From contig JAVYYS010000010.1 in the NCBI GenBank assembly GCA_038876335.1, positions 1-16,600 on the forward strand: a stretch of 16,600 bases of DNA, in the 5' to 3' direction. Every line of letters begins with the position of its first letter. The stretch's first letter is position 1. The stretch is from JAKATY01 sp038876335 (GTDB lineage: Archaea > Micrarchaeota > Micrarchaeia > Micrarchaeales > Micrarchaeaceae). Under the pieces are notes generated by a model that had not been told where the DNA came from, did no database searches, and was given only the letters and a program-made list of their open reading frames with translations. This document shows positions 1-8,212 of the stretch, in pieces. The translations under genes and the position numbers were made by a program.

Positions 1-700
1 CTTCGGCGAGCATTTTTCTTGCGTTTGCGTCCCTTGTGAGTGCATCTGACACGTAACCATAGATTTCGAATACGTCGCTGTTTACAACATATCCCTTTCC
101 ATTTGTCGCAAACGGCTCCAGAGCGACTACCATACCCTCCTCTAGCTCTGTGTCGTCTCCATTGTCGTAGTTCGGTATAAAGGGCTCATCATGAAGGCCG
201 TGTATGCCTACCCCATGCCCTCCCAAATTCTTTATCGGTGCAAAACCCTTCGCTTTTATGGTCTCTTCAACAACCTTCCCTATTTCTGAGACCTTGACAC
301 CCGCTTTTATCTTGCTTACCGCGTTGTCCAGCGCCTCCTTCGAAGCCTCGACCAGCTTTTCGCTTTTGCCGGAAAGGTCTATCGTTATCGCGCAATCGCC
401 CAGAATGCCATTCTTCCTTGCGCCAAGGTCTATCTTCACAAGATCATTGGCTGTGAATACCTTTTCATCTGATGCCGAAGGTGTGTAATGGGCGGCATAT
501 TCGTTTATAGAGAGGTTTACTGGGAATGCAAGCTCATAGCCTTCGCTCTTTGCATACTCTTCTATCGCGTTTGCTACGTCAAGAAGCTTTGCGCCTTCTT
601 TTACCTTGTCTTTTGCAAACTCGAGCATTCTGTAGGACATATTGCCCACAGCCTCAGCGGTCTTTATCTGTTCCTCATTCAGCAATCCCTCTTTTTCCAT
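1..700 (-). CDS. map: Methionine aminopeptidase, type II (C-terminus beyond the window)
   Basis: This metalloenzyme removes the initiator methionine from new proteins. The 233 visible residues hold the pita-bread-fold metal ligands in order: D91 in VKIDLGA, D102 in GDCAITID, H162 in LGGHGVGIHG and E195 in ALEPFAT. H71 in AAHYTP is the usual substrate-side histidine. The last glutamate ligand and about 60 residues lie beyond position 1. Absence of a zinc-finger N-terminus and the HYTP/GGHG pattern fit the short archaeal type II form. The ATG at 700 is the only sensible start, because an in-frame stop lies just upstream at 722-724. It follows the polB stop by 44 nt, so the two may be co-transcribed, but a TATA-like box at 732-740 would also give a leader of about 10 nt. 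Confidence 0.95.
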   Translation of the reverse strand, partial: MEKEGLLNEEQIKTAEAVGNMSYRMLEFAKDKVKEGAKLLDVANAIEEYAKSEGYELAFPVNLSINEYAAHYTPSASDEKVFTANDLVKIDLGARKNGILGDCAITIDLSGKSEKLVEASKEALDNAVSKIKAGVKVSEIGKVVEETIKAKGFAPIKNLGGHGVGIHGLHDEPFIPNYDNGDDTELEEGMVVALEPFATNGKGYVVNSDVFEIYGYVSDALTRDANARKMLAE

Positions 701-731
701 AGTATCATCGATCAAACGCGATCAATTCCTC

Positions 732-740
732 AATTATATG
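732..740 (-). promoter_or_regulatory. TATA-like box before map
   Basis: On the minus strand CATATAATT lies about 36 nt before the map ATG, which would place transcription start near 710. It sits right at the end of polB, so map may be transcribed independently as well as by read-through. Called from pattern and spacing only. Confidence 0.35.
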
Positions 741-744
741 CAAA

Positions 745-3204
745 CTACAGCTTCTTCTGCTTTCCTATGTTCTTCAGCTCGTCTGGCTCAAAGTTAAGCT
801 CCTTCAATATGCGCATCGTGGCAGGAAGGACCTGGTGCTCTATATAGTAATCGGCATCGTAGTCCTTTGCGCTGCCGTAAAGCCTTGCCTTCTCTGAGAT
901 GCTGCTGCCCTCCTTTGTTATGATGTAGCTTATTACGCTGTGCTCCAGCTCTTCCTTCTTTCTGAACCCTGATTCTACAGCTTTTCTCGCTGCAGCAAGT
1001 TCTGGGGATTTCACGTCATAGCTGTATATGCTCTTCCTAAGCTGCGTCCTTATTACAAGGCTATCCAGCGGAACTCTGCCTTCCTTAAGGTCTTTTATGA
1101 CTGCTTTTACAATCTCCGCTGCCTTTTCAGCGCTGCCCTCTTTGAGTATTACCTCCAAAACCCTCTTCTGCGTATCCTGTGCAATCTTAGACCAGTCCCT
1201 CCTTACAAGCTCAAAGCCTCTTATCTTTATCCTGCCGCTTTCTGAGATCAGCGCATATTTCTTCTTTGCACCTGCGCTTTCCCTCTCAGATTTTTTGCCT
1301 ACGAATACGCCCCTCTTGTAGAAATCCTCCAGTTCGAGCTCCATGCTATTCGGAAGCGATGCATTTATCTCTTTCAAAAGTGCCAGCACTGCCTCTTTGC
1401 TCTTTTCTCCAAGCAGAATAAGTATGCTATCGGTATCCCCATACAGCACTTTGAAGCCTTTGCTTTCAGCCTTGTCTATCGTATCCTTTATGTACTGCCT
1501 TCCAAAAGCAGTTACGCTCGCTGCGCAATCCCGCGAATACCATCGCGCCCTGGCATAGCCCAGATAGCCATAAAAGGCATTTGCAAGGATCTTCAGCGCT
1601 TGCGACCGCGACCCCAATACTATATTATCGGGATTCTTCTTGTAAAGTTTCTTTATTTCGGCTCTTTGGTTTATGAGTATTTTAAGTATTGTAGGTGACA
1701 TATAGGTGCCCTGCTTGTTGAACTTCGTGCCGGTAGGAGATTCATAATAATCATCGCATGAGGTGCAGATCGCAGATTGGTCTATATTGTGTGATATTAT
1801 TATTGACGGATACAGCCCCCTAAAATCCAGCATTGCCATATTTTCATAGATACCCGGATCTGGAGTCTTGACATACGCTCCTTCTATAGGGTTGCTGATC
1901 CTTTCAAAGATCTGCTGTTCGCTTGGCTTATTTGGCACAAGCTCGTTGAAGGAATATGCGTACCGCATCAAAAGGAATTCTACAAGCTGGCTTGTAGAAG
2001 ATACTGCAACATCGCTTGGCAGATCTCCCGTTACTTTTGAGAGTTCGAATATTATTGGGGTAAATGTATCATAAACTTTCCTAAGCGCTTCTGCATCGTT
2101 GAGGTTGTAGTACACCAGCTCTTTTAGTTTGTCTTCTCCTTCATCCCACATTTTGTATATGCTCTCCTTCTCCACCATAATCTTTTTGCCTTCGCCTATT
2201 GCTTCATAAACATCTTTTAGCTTGAAACTATCCAATTTAAGTATCCTTTCAGCAGTGCCTACAACTGAGATGAATTTGGCCACATTGAACATGTCTATGT
2301 GCACTCTTCCCGCCAGCTTTACTCTATCTACAAACCCATGCTTCTCCAACCGTGTTTCGCCTTTGAATCTACCAAGATCTATTTTTACCCCAAGTGCCGC
2401 AGATCTCTCTAGTATATATTTTATGTCGAAATTTGTAGAAGCATATCCTGATATTACATCTATATCAAAATCGTTGAGTTTTTTTGCAAATCTCTCTAAC
2501 ATATCCCTCTCGTCCTTTGCAACTTCTACAAAGTCTGCATCCACTTTCTTATACGTAATTACTCCTTTTTCGAGCTCTTTGCTCCCTCTGGAGTATGAGT
2601 AGCTTATCATAAGTATCGGGTCTTTTTCAGGCCTAGACACGCCCTGTGGGTTATACGTCTCTATATCAAAACAAATAGAATTCAGCGTTTCCCAACCAGA
2701 ATTAGTTTTATCCTCTGCTTCCGGTTTAAGGCTTTTTAAGATGAGATTGCCTTCCTCCTCCTCAACTTCAGCAACATATCTTGTAAACGGTATAATTCCC
2801 TTGTCTATAATATATCTCTTAGCAAATACTATGTCATTTTCATATGCAGTCCCTTTAGAAGCAAGCGCGCTACTGAGTTCTGGCACGTGGAGAGGATTCT
2901 TTGCATACACCTTATACATCATTGTTTCCTTTCCAAAGATTTTCTTCTGAAATCTTTCAACCTTAACCGGCTGTATCCTCATGCCATTGCGGTCTACATA
3001 TAAGCTGGCTATGCCTTCTGCGGTGATGGGTACATTAGGTACAAAAAAGAAGTATGGCAAAAAGTCTTTATCATAAATCTCTTGCGTTGCCCTGTCTTCG
3101 CTCTTAAAAGCTAGTCTTATGTAAGCTGATTCTTTTACGATTACATAGTCTACGTCTATAATTATGCCTTTTATACTTGTCAGCGCTTCCGCCGTACCCA
3201 CCAA
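745..3204 (-). CDS. polB: Archaeal family B replicative DNA polymerase
   Basis: This is a DNA-dependent DNA polymerase with 3'-5' proofreading. The N-terminal block DIVFAKRYIIDKGIIPF (124-140) matches the uracil-sensing domain of Pyrococcus-type PolB. The exonuclease motifs are intact: Exo I FDIET (D180, E182), Exo II NFDIKY (D260) and Exo III YNLND (D370). Polymerase motif A is DFRGLYPSII (D460), motif B is LKILANAFYGYLGY, and motif C is YGDTDS (D590, D592). KKKYAL follows near 647 and the thumb near 670. At 819 residues the length is close to the family norm of about 775-800. The start is non-ATG: TTG at 3204 or GTG at 3201. GGTG at 3207-3210 is spaced well for the GTG. The C-terminus ends ELKNIGKQKKL and lacks the usual PCNA-interacting peptide. 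It may form an operon with map, 44 nt downstream. Confidence 0.97.
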   Translation of the reverse strand: MVGTAEALTSIKGIIIDVDYVIVKESAYIRLAFKSEDRATQEIYDKDFLPYFFFVPNVPITAEGIASLYVDRNGMRIQPVKVERFQKKIFGKETMMYKVYAKNPLHVPELSSALASKGTAYENDIVFAKRYIIDKGIIPFTRYVAEVEEEEGNLILKSLKPEAEDKTNSGWETLNSICFDIETYNPQGVSRPEKDPILMISYSYSRGSKELEKGVITYKKVDADFVEVAKDERDMLERFAKKLNDFDIDVISGYASTNFDIKYILERSAALGVKIDLGRFKGETRLEKHGFVDRVKLAGRVHIDMFNVAKFISVVGTAERILKLDSFKLKDVYEAIGEGKKIMVEKESIYKMWDEGEDKLKELVYYNLNDAEALRKVYDTFTPIIFELSKVTGDLPSDVAVSSTSQLVEFLLMRYAYSFNELVPNKPSEQQIFERISNPIEGAYVKTPDPGIYENMAMLDFRGLYPSIIISHNIDQSAICTSCDDYYESPTGTKFNKQGTYMSPTILKILINQRAEIKKLYKKNPDNIVLGSRSQALKILANAFYGYLGYARARWYSRDCAASVTAFGRQYIKDTIDKAESKGFKVLYGDTDSILILLGEKSKEAVLALLKEINASLPNSMELELEDFYKRGVFVGKKSERESAGAKKKYALISESGRIKIRGFELVRRDWSKIAQDTQKRVLEVILKEGSAEKAAEIVKAVIKDLKEGRVPLDSLVIRTQLRKSIYSYDVKSPELAAARKAVESGFRKKEELEHSVISYIITKEGSSISEKARLYGSAKDYDADYYIEHQVLPATMRILKELNFEPDELKNIGKQKKL

Positions 3205-3301
3205 AACACCAAACTAACTTTCTTTAAAGCAAAAACCTAAAAAGATGGCAGGCGAGGATGTATATTAGCGGCTGGAGCGCAGAAATCTATGGTTAATCCC
3301 A

Positions 3302-3754
3302 TTATTTCTTCTCTGGCTTTGCTGTGTTCTCCTGCTTGCTTTCTTGTATCTTTGTTGTGCTGATTACTAGAGGCGGTATAAGGCCAAGAGAATATGCAAC
3401 AAGAGTGCCAGTTGCGCTGCATCTGAAGTTAAGGCCGTTTATGATCTCTTCAGCTAGCTGCACTGGAAGCGAATTCGTCTCTGTCCACTTTTTAAGTATT
3501 GCGCTTATGGAGTCCTTAGATTCCTTAACATCTATCTCTCCAGAGAGCTTTATGTGGCCCACACTCTTTGCTTCCTTTGCGGTGTTATCGAGGTAGTCCG
3601 CGTAGAACGAATATTCGACTTTCACCATATCCTCATTAGGCGTAGATGCCACTTTCTCTATGTTGATGTTCAGTTTAGGAAACATCTGCTTAACAAGGGA
3701 TTCCTGCGACTCTATTGCCCCCTCTACCTTCGTTATAGTAAAGCCTGTTATCAT
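3302..3754 (-). CDS. Conserved archaeal small protein, possibly SecB-like
   Basis: I do not recognise this 150-residue protein with certainty. Alternating polar and hydrophobic stretches at about 5-12, 27-36, 44-55 and 65-76 suggest four beta strands. An amphipathic helix (82-92), the LPVQLAEEIIN segment (96-106) and a hydrophobic run ending GLIPPLVIS (124-132) follow, then a charged Lys/Gln-rich tail. This strands-then-helix layout with a proline-rich end resembles small archaeal proteins of the MJ0357 kind that have been compared with the bacterial export chaperone SecB. The link is tentative and rests on remembered family shape. It starts at ATG 3754 with a TATA box well placed upstream. 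It lies between the HAD gene (69 nt upstream) and polB (97 nt downstream). Confidence 0.7.
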   Translation of the reverse strand: MITGFTITKVEGAIESQESLVKQMFPKLNINIEKVASTPNEDMVKVEYSFYADYLDNTAKEAKSVGHIKLSGEIDVKESKDSISAILKKWTETNSLPVQLAEEIINGLNFRCSATGTLVAYSLGLIPPLVISTTKIQESKQENTAKPEKK

Positions 3755-3784
3755 AGAACCACTGCCTCTTATTATTAGTTGAAA

Positions 3785-3797
3785 GATATTTATAATG
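3785..3797 (-). promoter_or_regulatory. TATA box for the possible SecB-like gene
   Basis: Minus-strand CATTATAAATATC places its centre about 38 nt before the ATG at 3754, predicting a leader of about 12 nt. It suggests the gene is not only read from the leuS-HAD transcript. Confidence 0.5.
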
Positions 3798-3823
3798 TTG
3801 CCTTCCGAGGCCGTAAAGTCGCA

Positions 3824-4516
3824 TTACTTTATAGACTTTTCGAATTCCATCATATTTCTGTAAATGAATTTCGGCTTGTATCTTTTTAGAGTGTTGAAGC
3901 TTTGGAAACCGCCAGCGATTGTGCATATATCTATTCCAGCATATCTTGCGAATAGTATATCATCAACCATGTCACCTATATATATTGTCTTTTTTTTCTC
4001 TGCTTTGAGGGCTTTGATCATGAGTTCCGCTCCGAGCGGATTGGGTTTCAGCTTGCCTATTGTCTGTAGACTCAGCAGTGCTTCAAAATAATTCAGGACT
4101 CCCAACTTCTCTACCTCTCTATATATCCTGTAAAGTGCCCCATCTGTTATCAGTGCAATGTATTTTCTCCTTTTGGATAATTTTTCTAGCACCATTTTCG
4201 CACCTTCACGCAAGCGCGGCTTGAATAGAGAAATTGAGATATCTGCCATACGCGCTTCGATCTCAGTTTCTATCTCATTTATTTCTTCAAAAGCCCCCCT
4301 TTTGTATATGTGCTTGGCCGCATCTCCATTCCTAAGCAGAGCACTTTTCTGTGTAGCTTCTTCATTAGCGCGCATTTTTTTAAGACGCCACGACGGATTT
4401 AAAACTTTGTTCAACTTTAGTAGGAAAGGCTCTACGCATAGTGTTCCGTCCCAATCAAATAGGAAAAGATCGTAGTCATCCACGTTGAACCTACTTGACT
4501 CCATGCGCATTTGCAC
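3824..4516 (-). CDS. HAD-superfamily hydrolase (phosphatase-like)
   Basis: This is a soluble haloacid-dehalogenase-fold hydrolase, probably a small-molecule phosphatase; the substrate cannot be read from the sequence. Numbering from the GTG at 4516, motif I is FDWDGTL (nucleophile D21, acid/base D23), motif II is LITDG (T124), motif III is the lysine in KLKPNP (K155 or K157), and motif IV is IGDMVDD (181-186). A helical cap of about 90 residues lies between motifs I and II, as in phosphoglycolate-phosphatase-like C1-cap enzymes. The 230-residue length is typical. Three in-frame starts are possible: GTG 4516, ATG 4510 and ATG 4504. All lie 3-15 nt after the leuS stop codon, so translation is probably coupled to leuS and the pair is one operon. 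Confidence 0.9.
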   Translation of the reverse strand: MQMRMESSRFNVDDYDLFLFDWDGTLCVEPFLLKLNKVLNPSWRLKKMRANEEATQKSALLRNGDAAKHIYKRGAFEEINEIETEIEARMADISISLFKPRLREGAKMVLEKLSKRRKYIALITDGALYRIYREVEKLGVLNYFEALLSLQTIGKLKPNPLGAELMIKALKAEKKKTIYIGDMVDDILFARYAGIDICTIAGGFQSFNTLKRYKPKFIYRNMMEFEKSIK

Positions 4517-4519
4517 GAC

Positions 4520-7432
4520 CTACTTCCATACTATCTCTATCGCCGGCTTTTCCGGGAGGGACCTTGCAGCCCTGGGAGATTTTGATTCTGCCTCGCTCTC
4601 AACTTCTATTTCTGCCCCTACTTCCTGTTCTATGAAGTCTTTTGCCTCGTTGAGCCTCTTTAATAATTCATTTTCGTCAAACTCCTCAAATACATTAAGT
4701 GATCTTAGGTTCTTGGAAAACTGCGAAAGAAACTTCGCTAGTTTATCTCTATCTACTCCAGAAAGGGCACCATCATTCATTACCGCTCCTATGTCTTTCT
4801 TTTTCGTAATGAGGCTGTACGCTTTTGACTTCCACTGCTCCGAAACTATGATTTTTATTACTGATATTTTCTTGCCTATGTTTACATCCATCTTCGCGCT
4901 GAGTTCTATGCTTTTCTTTGTGTCCTCTATTATGCCTTTTAATATATCCTCCTCTTTCTCTTCTATATCGCTTATCATCTTCTCTTCTGCTTCAGGCCAT
5001 CTTTCCTTTGAAATAAAAGTCTTATTTCCAAGCATATGCCACAGCTCTTCAGAGAAATAAGGCATTATTGGAGACAGCATTTTAATTATACCCTCTAAGA
5101 AATCCTTTAAAACTATACCGTTTTTCCCTCCTCTTTTTTTGTACCACGCCAGTTCAGATACAGAGTCATAGTATATGCGCGTATACGCGTTTCTTATGCT
5201 CATGCTGTCCATGTAAGCCGTAGCCTCTTTTATTTTCCTGTTAAGTTTAGAATAAAGCCAATAATCTATATGGGAAAGTTCGCCACTCTGCATAACATTT
5301 ACTTCATCTGTAATTTTGTAAAGGTATTCATTGCGCTCATATACCCCCTGCAGTGCATCAATCTCAAAATTGGTATCAGTATCAAGATCGGCTCCAGCTA
5401 CCTCTATGAACCTCAACGGGTCAATTCCATATTTCTCAGCCCCTGAAAGCAATGGGATTATATTGCCCATGCTTTTGCTCATCTTTTGCCCTTCGAAATT
5501 TACAAATCCATTTACAATTATGCTCTTCGGCCAAAATCTTTCTGGTAACAGGGCGATGTGGGCGAATATGTACATAGTCAGATGGTTTGGCACAAGGTCC
5601 GGAGCAGAATGCCTGTGGGTGTCGGTATACCAGTAATTTATACTGTCTTTGCATTTTTTGATTACATCTTCCTCTATTCCTGTGTCTTTTGAAACTGCTT
5701 CAATGTCTTCTCTATAGTCAAAAATGTAATCGAAAAAGGAAGGTTTGAGGTTTTCCGCAGCTATGTTATTCGCGCTTAGGATGTGGTCGAATGTATAAAA
5801 CGTCATGTATATCGTTGAGTCAGAAAGCGATTCTATTATGTGTGAAGGGTTGAATGGGAAGTGCGTACCAAACCCCTGTGCCCTCTCCGCTGCGCGCAGA
5901 TCTATCCATTCTATTAGTCCTTTAAAGGTCTCTTCCAGCTTGCTGGGGTATATCTTTATCTTATCAATATAAGACCGGACCTTCTGCTTCCATTCAGCGT
6001 TTCCGTAATCTATAAACCATTGATCATTTACTATTTTTACTATAGCCCTTGTTCCGCATCTGCAGTATACTGGTTCCTCATTTGCGATTAGGTATAGTTT
6101 GATTGCGTTGCCATTGTTAAGCATGTCAGTTTTTATCTTCGCTCTAGCCTCGGCTTCATGTAGCCCTTTGTATGGACCCTCCAGCATTATTCCATGGCGC
6201 GACTCCTCCCTATAGATTATCTTTGTAGCCTCCTCGAGTATGTCCTCTTCTGAATAGGGATCTGCATGCATTAGTTCCAGGTAAGCAAGGGCAGGTATCT
6301 CCCTACTCATTGTGGTTTTCAGATTAGCGCTTGTATAAGCATCAGCCATATCTGACTTGTCAAGCTTGCTTTTAGACTGCCCAGTTGCGGTGTCGTTTGC
6401 AGGCTCTACCTCTATTATCTTTTTATATTCTATTTCTGGCATGTTATAGCCTTCTGCTTTGAGCCTTTCTATGGCTGCATAGTCGAAAGGCGCATGCGCC
6501 GGTACGCTCATTACTACTCCAGTGCCAAAATCGCTTTTAACAAAAAATCCCGGAAGAACGGGTATAGCTGTGCCTGTAATCGGGTCAATCGCTCTTTTTT
6601 TCAGCAATTCCTCAGCTGAAATATCACTTTCTACTTCAACTTTCTTCTGATTTGAAAGCTGTGCGGCCGCCTCCTTCCCTATATAAAATCTTTCTTCTCC
6701 TATTTTGGCAATTACATAAGCCGCGCCTTTGTTTATGAATATGTTTGTTACTCCATAAATTGTCTCAGGCCTAAAAGTAGCGCATAGGAAAAATATATCA
6801 GATTCTGCATCTTTGAACTTTATCGCGATGTTTTCTTCTATTTTTGGCTGCACATCATGCATAGTGTCATGTTGGCCTACTACGTTGTTTTCATTCGTGC
6901 ACCAACCCACGGGATGCTCCCCTTGGACTAGCAACCCTTTCTCTTTAAGTTTTAAGAATTGCCATTCCACCATCTTGCTGAATCTCGGATCTATAGTGTC
7001 AAATTTTCTCCTCCAGTCTATGCTGTATCCAGCGCGTCTCATTCCTTTTTCCATTACCTCTGTAAAGTAGTCCGCTATGAATTTGGGGTCTGCCATCTTC
7101 TGTATGGTCTCATTGTCGATTCCATATGTTTTCAGCTCTTCAAAGAGTTCCTTGTCGCCATTGTGCACTCTTTTAGCTATTGCCAGTATTGGGGTTCCGG
7201 TCTTATGGAATGCCATTGGGTAAAGTACGTTTAAGCCCTTCATTCTTAGATATCGTGCCTCCATGTCTGCCGTAGAGTAGGTGCGCAAGTGCCCTATATG
7301 CTGCGGCATGTTAACATAAGGTAGTGCTGCGGTTACAAAAACAGGCTTGCGCTCATTTGGATCGGCTTCGTATATCTTCCCTTCTTCCCACGCTTTTTGC
7401 CATTTTGCTTCTATGTTGCTGTAATCTATCAA
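4520..7432 (-). CDS. leuS: Leucyl-tRNA synthetase, archaeal type
   Basis: This class I synthetase charges tRNA-Leu with leucine in the cytoplasm. The HIGH signature is literal (QHIGHLRTY, 45-48) and the KMSKS loop is literal at 650-654 in GQKMSKSMGN. Between them is the CP1 editing domain, with ATFRPETIYG and MSVPAHAPFD, which carries the conserved editing aspartate, so proofreading looks intact. NDQWFIDYGN and ESLSDSTIYM are further archaeal/eukaryotic LeuRS blocks. Length is 970 residues, close to the 967 of the Pyrococcus enzyme. The C-terminal 60-70 residues fit the domain that contacts the long variable arm of tRNA-Leu. The best start is TTG at 7432, giving MIDYSNIEAKWQKAW; GTGAT lies just upstream as ribosome-binding site. 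It heads a leftward unit with the HAD gene. Confidence 0.97.
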   Translation of the reverse strand: MIDYSNIEAKWQKAWEEGKIYEADPNERKPVFVTAALPYVNMPQHIGHLRTYSTADMEARYLRMKGLNVLYPMAFHKTGTPILAIAKRVHNGDKELFEELKTYGIDNETIQKMADPKFIADYFTEVMEKGMRRAGYSIDWRRKFDTIDPRFSKMVEWQFLKLKEKGLLVQGEHPVGWCTNENNVVGQHDTMHDVQPKIEENIAIKFKDAESDIFFLCATFRPETIYGVTNIFINKGAAYVIAKIGEERFYIGKEAAAQLSNQKKVEVESDISAEELLKKRAIDPITGTAIPVLPGFFVKSDFGTGVVMSVPAHAPFDYAAIERLKAEGYNMPEIEYKKIIEVEPANDTATGQSKSKLDKSDMADAYTSANLKTTMSREIPALAYLELMHADPYSEEDILEEATKIIYREESRHGIMLEGPYKGLHEAEARAKIKTDMLNNGNAIKLYLIANEEPVYCRCGTRAIVKIVNDQWFIDYGNAEWKQKVRSYIDKIKIYPSKLEETFKGLIEWIDLRAAERAQGFGTHFPFNPSHIIESLSDSTIYMTFYTFDHILSANNIAAENLKPSFFDYIFDYREDIEAVSKDTGIEEDVIKKCKDSINYWYTDTHRHSAPDLVPNHLTMYIFAHIALLPERFWPKSIIVNGFVNFEGQKMSKSMGNIIPLLSGAEKYGIDPLRFIEVAGADLDTDTNFEIDALQGVYERNEYLYKITDEVNVMQSGELSHIDYWLYSKLNRKIKEATAYMDSMSIRNAYTRIYYDSVSELAWYKKRGGKNGIVLKDFLEGIIKMLSPIMPYFSEELWHMLGNKTFISKERWPEAEEKMISDIEEKEEDILKGIIEDTKKSIELSAKMDVNIGKKISVIKIIVSEQWKSKAYSLITKKKDIGAVMNDGALSGVDRDKLAKFLSQFSKNLRSLNVFEEFDENELLKRLNEAKDFIEQEVGAEIEVESEAESKSPRAARSLPEKPAIEIVWK

Positions 7433-7480
7433 TCTATCACACGTAATCCAATTCCATAATGCAGGTATATTACGCAGTCG

Positions 7481-7494
7481 CGCTTATATATTTT
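7481..7494 (-). promoter_or_regulatory. TATA box for leuS
   Basis: Minus-strand AAAATATATAAGCG is centred about 55 nt before the leuS TTG, predicting a leader of about 30 nt that includes GTGAT close to the start codon. A second weaker copy of the motif (AAATAAAATAAGCG) lies 30 bp further upstream at 7511-7524 and could be a tandem promoter. Confidence 0.5.
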
Positions 7495-7527
7495 TTCTGT
7501 ATACCAAACTCGCTTATTTTATTTCGA

Positions 7528-7536
7528 AATATATAA
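7528..7536 (+). promoter_or_regulatory. TATA box for the isochorismatase-fold hydrolase
   Basis: AATATATAA is centred 39 nt before the GTG at 7571. Transcription would start near 7558 and include GGTGG (7562-7566) as ribosome-binding site. The 138-nt gap therefore carries back-to-back promoters for leuS and this gene. Confidence 0.5.
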
Positions 7537-7570
7537 TAAGATTGCCAGTTAAATAAACTCCGGTGGGAAT

Positions 7571-8149
7571 GTGGAGATGAAATCGAATGATTTGAGAAGA
7601 ATGATTAGGCCTGAAAACACTGCGTTTGTAGTGTGGGATGTCCAAAATATGTTAGTGAATCGTATATTCAACAAAGACGAATTTGTAGGAAAACTTGAGA
7701 GGGCGATCAATGCAGCGAGAAGCGCCGGCATGGCTATATTCTTTACAAAGATAACCCCTCTTCCAGATAGATTCGAATCTTCTTCTAGGAAGATGATATT
7801 CAAAGGGGGATTCTCAAATCTTAGTAGCGATGCTTTTGAACTGTATATTAAGCCATTAGAAGGCGAAATTATATTCAACAAGCACACAGCCAGCATATTC
7901 GTAGGAACTCCATTCGAGCTCATGCTTAATAATTCCGGAATAAAGAATATAATTTTTACCGGGATAGCTACAGAGATAGGCGTGGAATCAAGCGCGAGGG
8001 AGGCTTCCAACAAAGGCTACCTGCCTATAGTAATAAAGGATTGCGTCTCCTCTTCTGATAAAGACGCACATGAAAGGTCTCTTGCAAATCTAGACAAGAT
8101 AATTGGGATAGTCGGAGTTGAAGAGTTCATAAAAGGCATAAGTAAATAA
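7571..8149 (+). CDS. Isochorismatase-fold hydrolase lacking the catalytic cysteine
   Basis: The protein has the fold of nicotinamidases, isochorismatases and related cysteine hydrolases (192 residues, typical length). D23 in VVWDVQN and K104 in FNKHTASIF match the family's catalytic Asp and Lys, and GIATE (131-135) matches the loop with the cis-peptide. The next position, where nicotinamidases have the nucleophilic Cys before V-x-x-T/S-A-R, is Gly137 (TEIGVESSARE). Enzymes such as EntB and PhzD, which cleave the isochorismate ether, also lack this Cys, so it need not be dead, but amidase chemistry is unlikely. The substrate is unknown. GTG 7571 is preferred because GGTGG lies five nt upstream; ATG 7577 is an alternative. 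It probably forms a single-gene unit divergent from leuS. Confidence 0.88.
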   Translation: MEMKSNDLRRMIRPENTAFVVWDVQNMLVNRIFNKDEFVGKLERAINAARSAGMAIFFTKITPLPDRFESSSRKMIFKGGFSNLSSDAFELYIKPLEGEIIFNKHTASIFVGTPFELMLNNSGIKNIIFTGIATEIGVESSAREASNKGYLPIVIKDCVSSSDKDAHERSLANLDKIIGIVGVEEFIKGISK

Positions 8150-8212
8150 CCCCATTCCTACTGCGCACGCCGCGCCAATGTATGTGATAAGGGTAAGTTT
8201 TGCGCTCTTCAA
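8090..8212 (-). CDS. Possible short membrane-peptide gene, antisense to the end of the hydrolase gene
   Basis: A 40-codon frame begins at TTG 8212 (MKSAKLTLITYIGAACAVG...) and stops at 8090-8092. It encodes one hydrophobic helix at about residues 5-30 preceded by lysines, the look of a single-pass small membrane protein. AGGT lies upstream of the start, and the minus-strand TATA-like AATAAAAAG at 8236-8244 would place transcription start near 8214, nearly leaderless. Against it, 60 bases overlap the 3' end of the hydrolase gene on the other strand, the start is TTG, and short hydrophobic frames arise by chance. I know no family for it. Confidence 0.25.
   Translation of the reverse strand: MKSAKLTLITYIGAACAVGMGLFTYAFYELFNSDYPNYLV

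Noticed and set aside
4485..5060. Open frame of 191 codons on the plus strand opposite the leuS 3' end
   Set aside because: Serine- and phenylalanine-rich translation is the reverse of the LeuRS C-terminal domain. There is no promoter or homology pattern.
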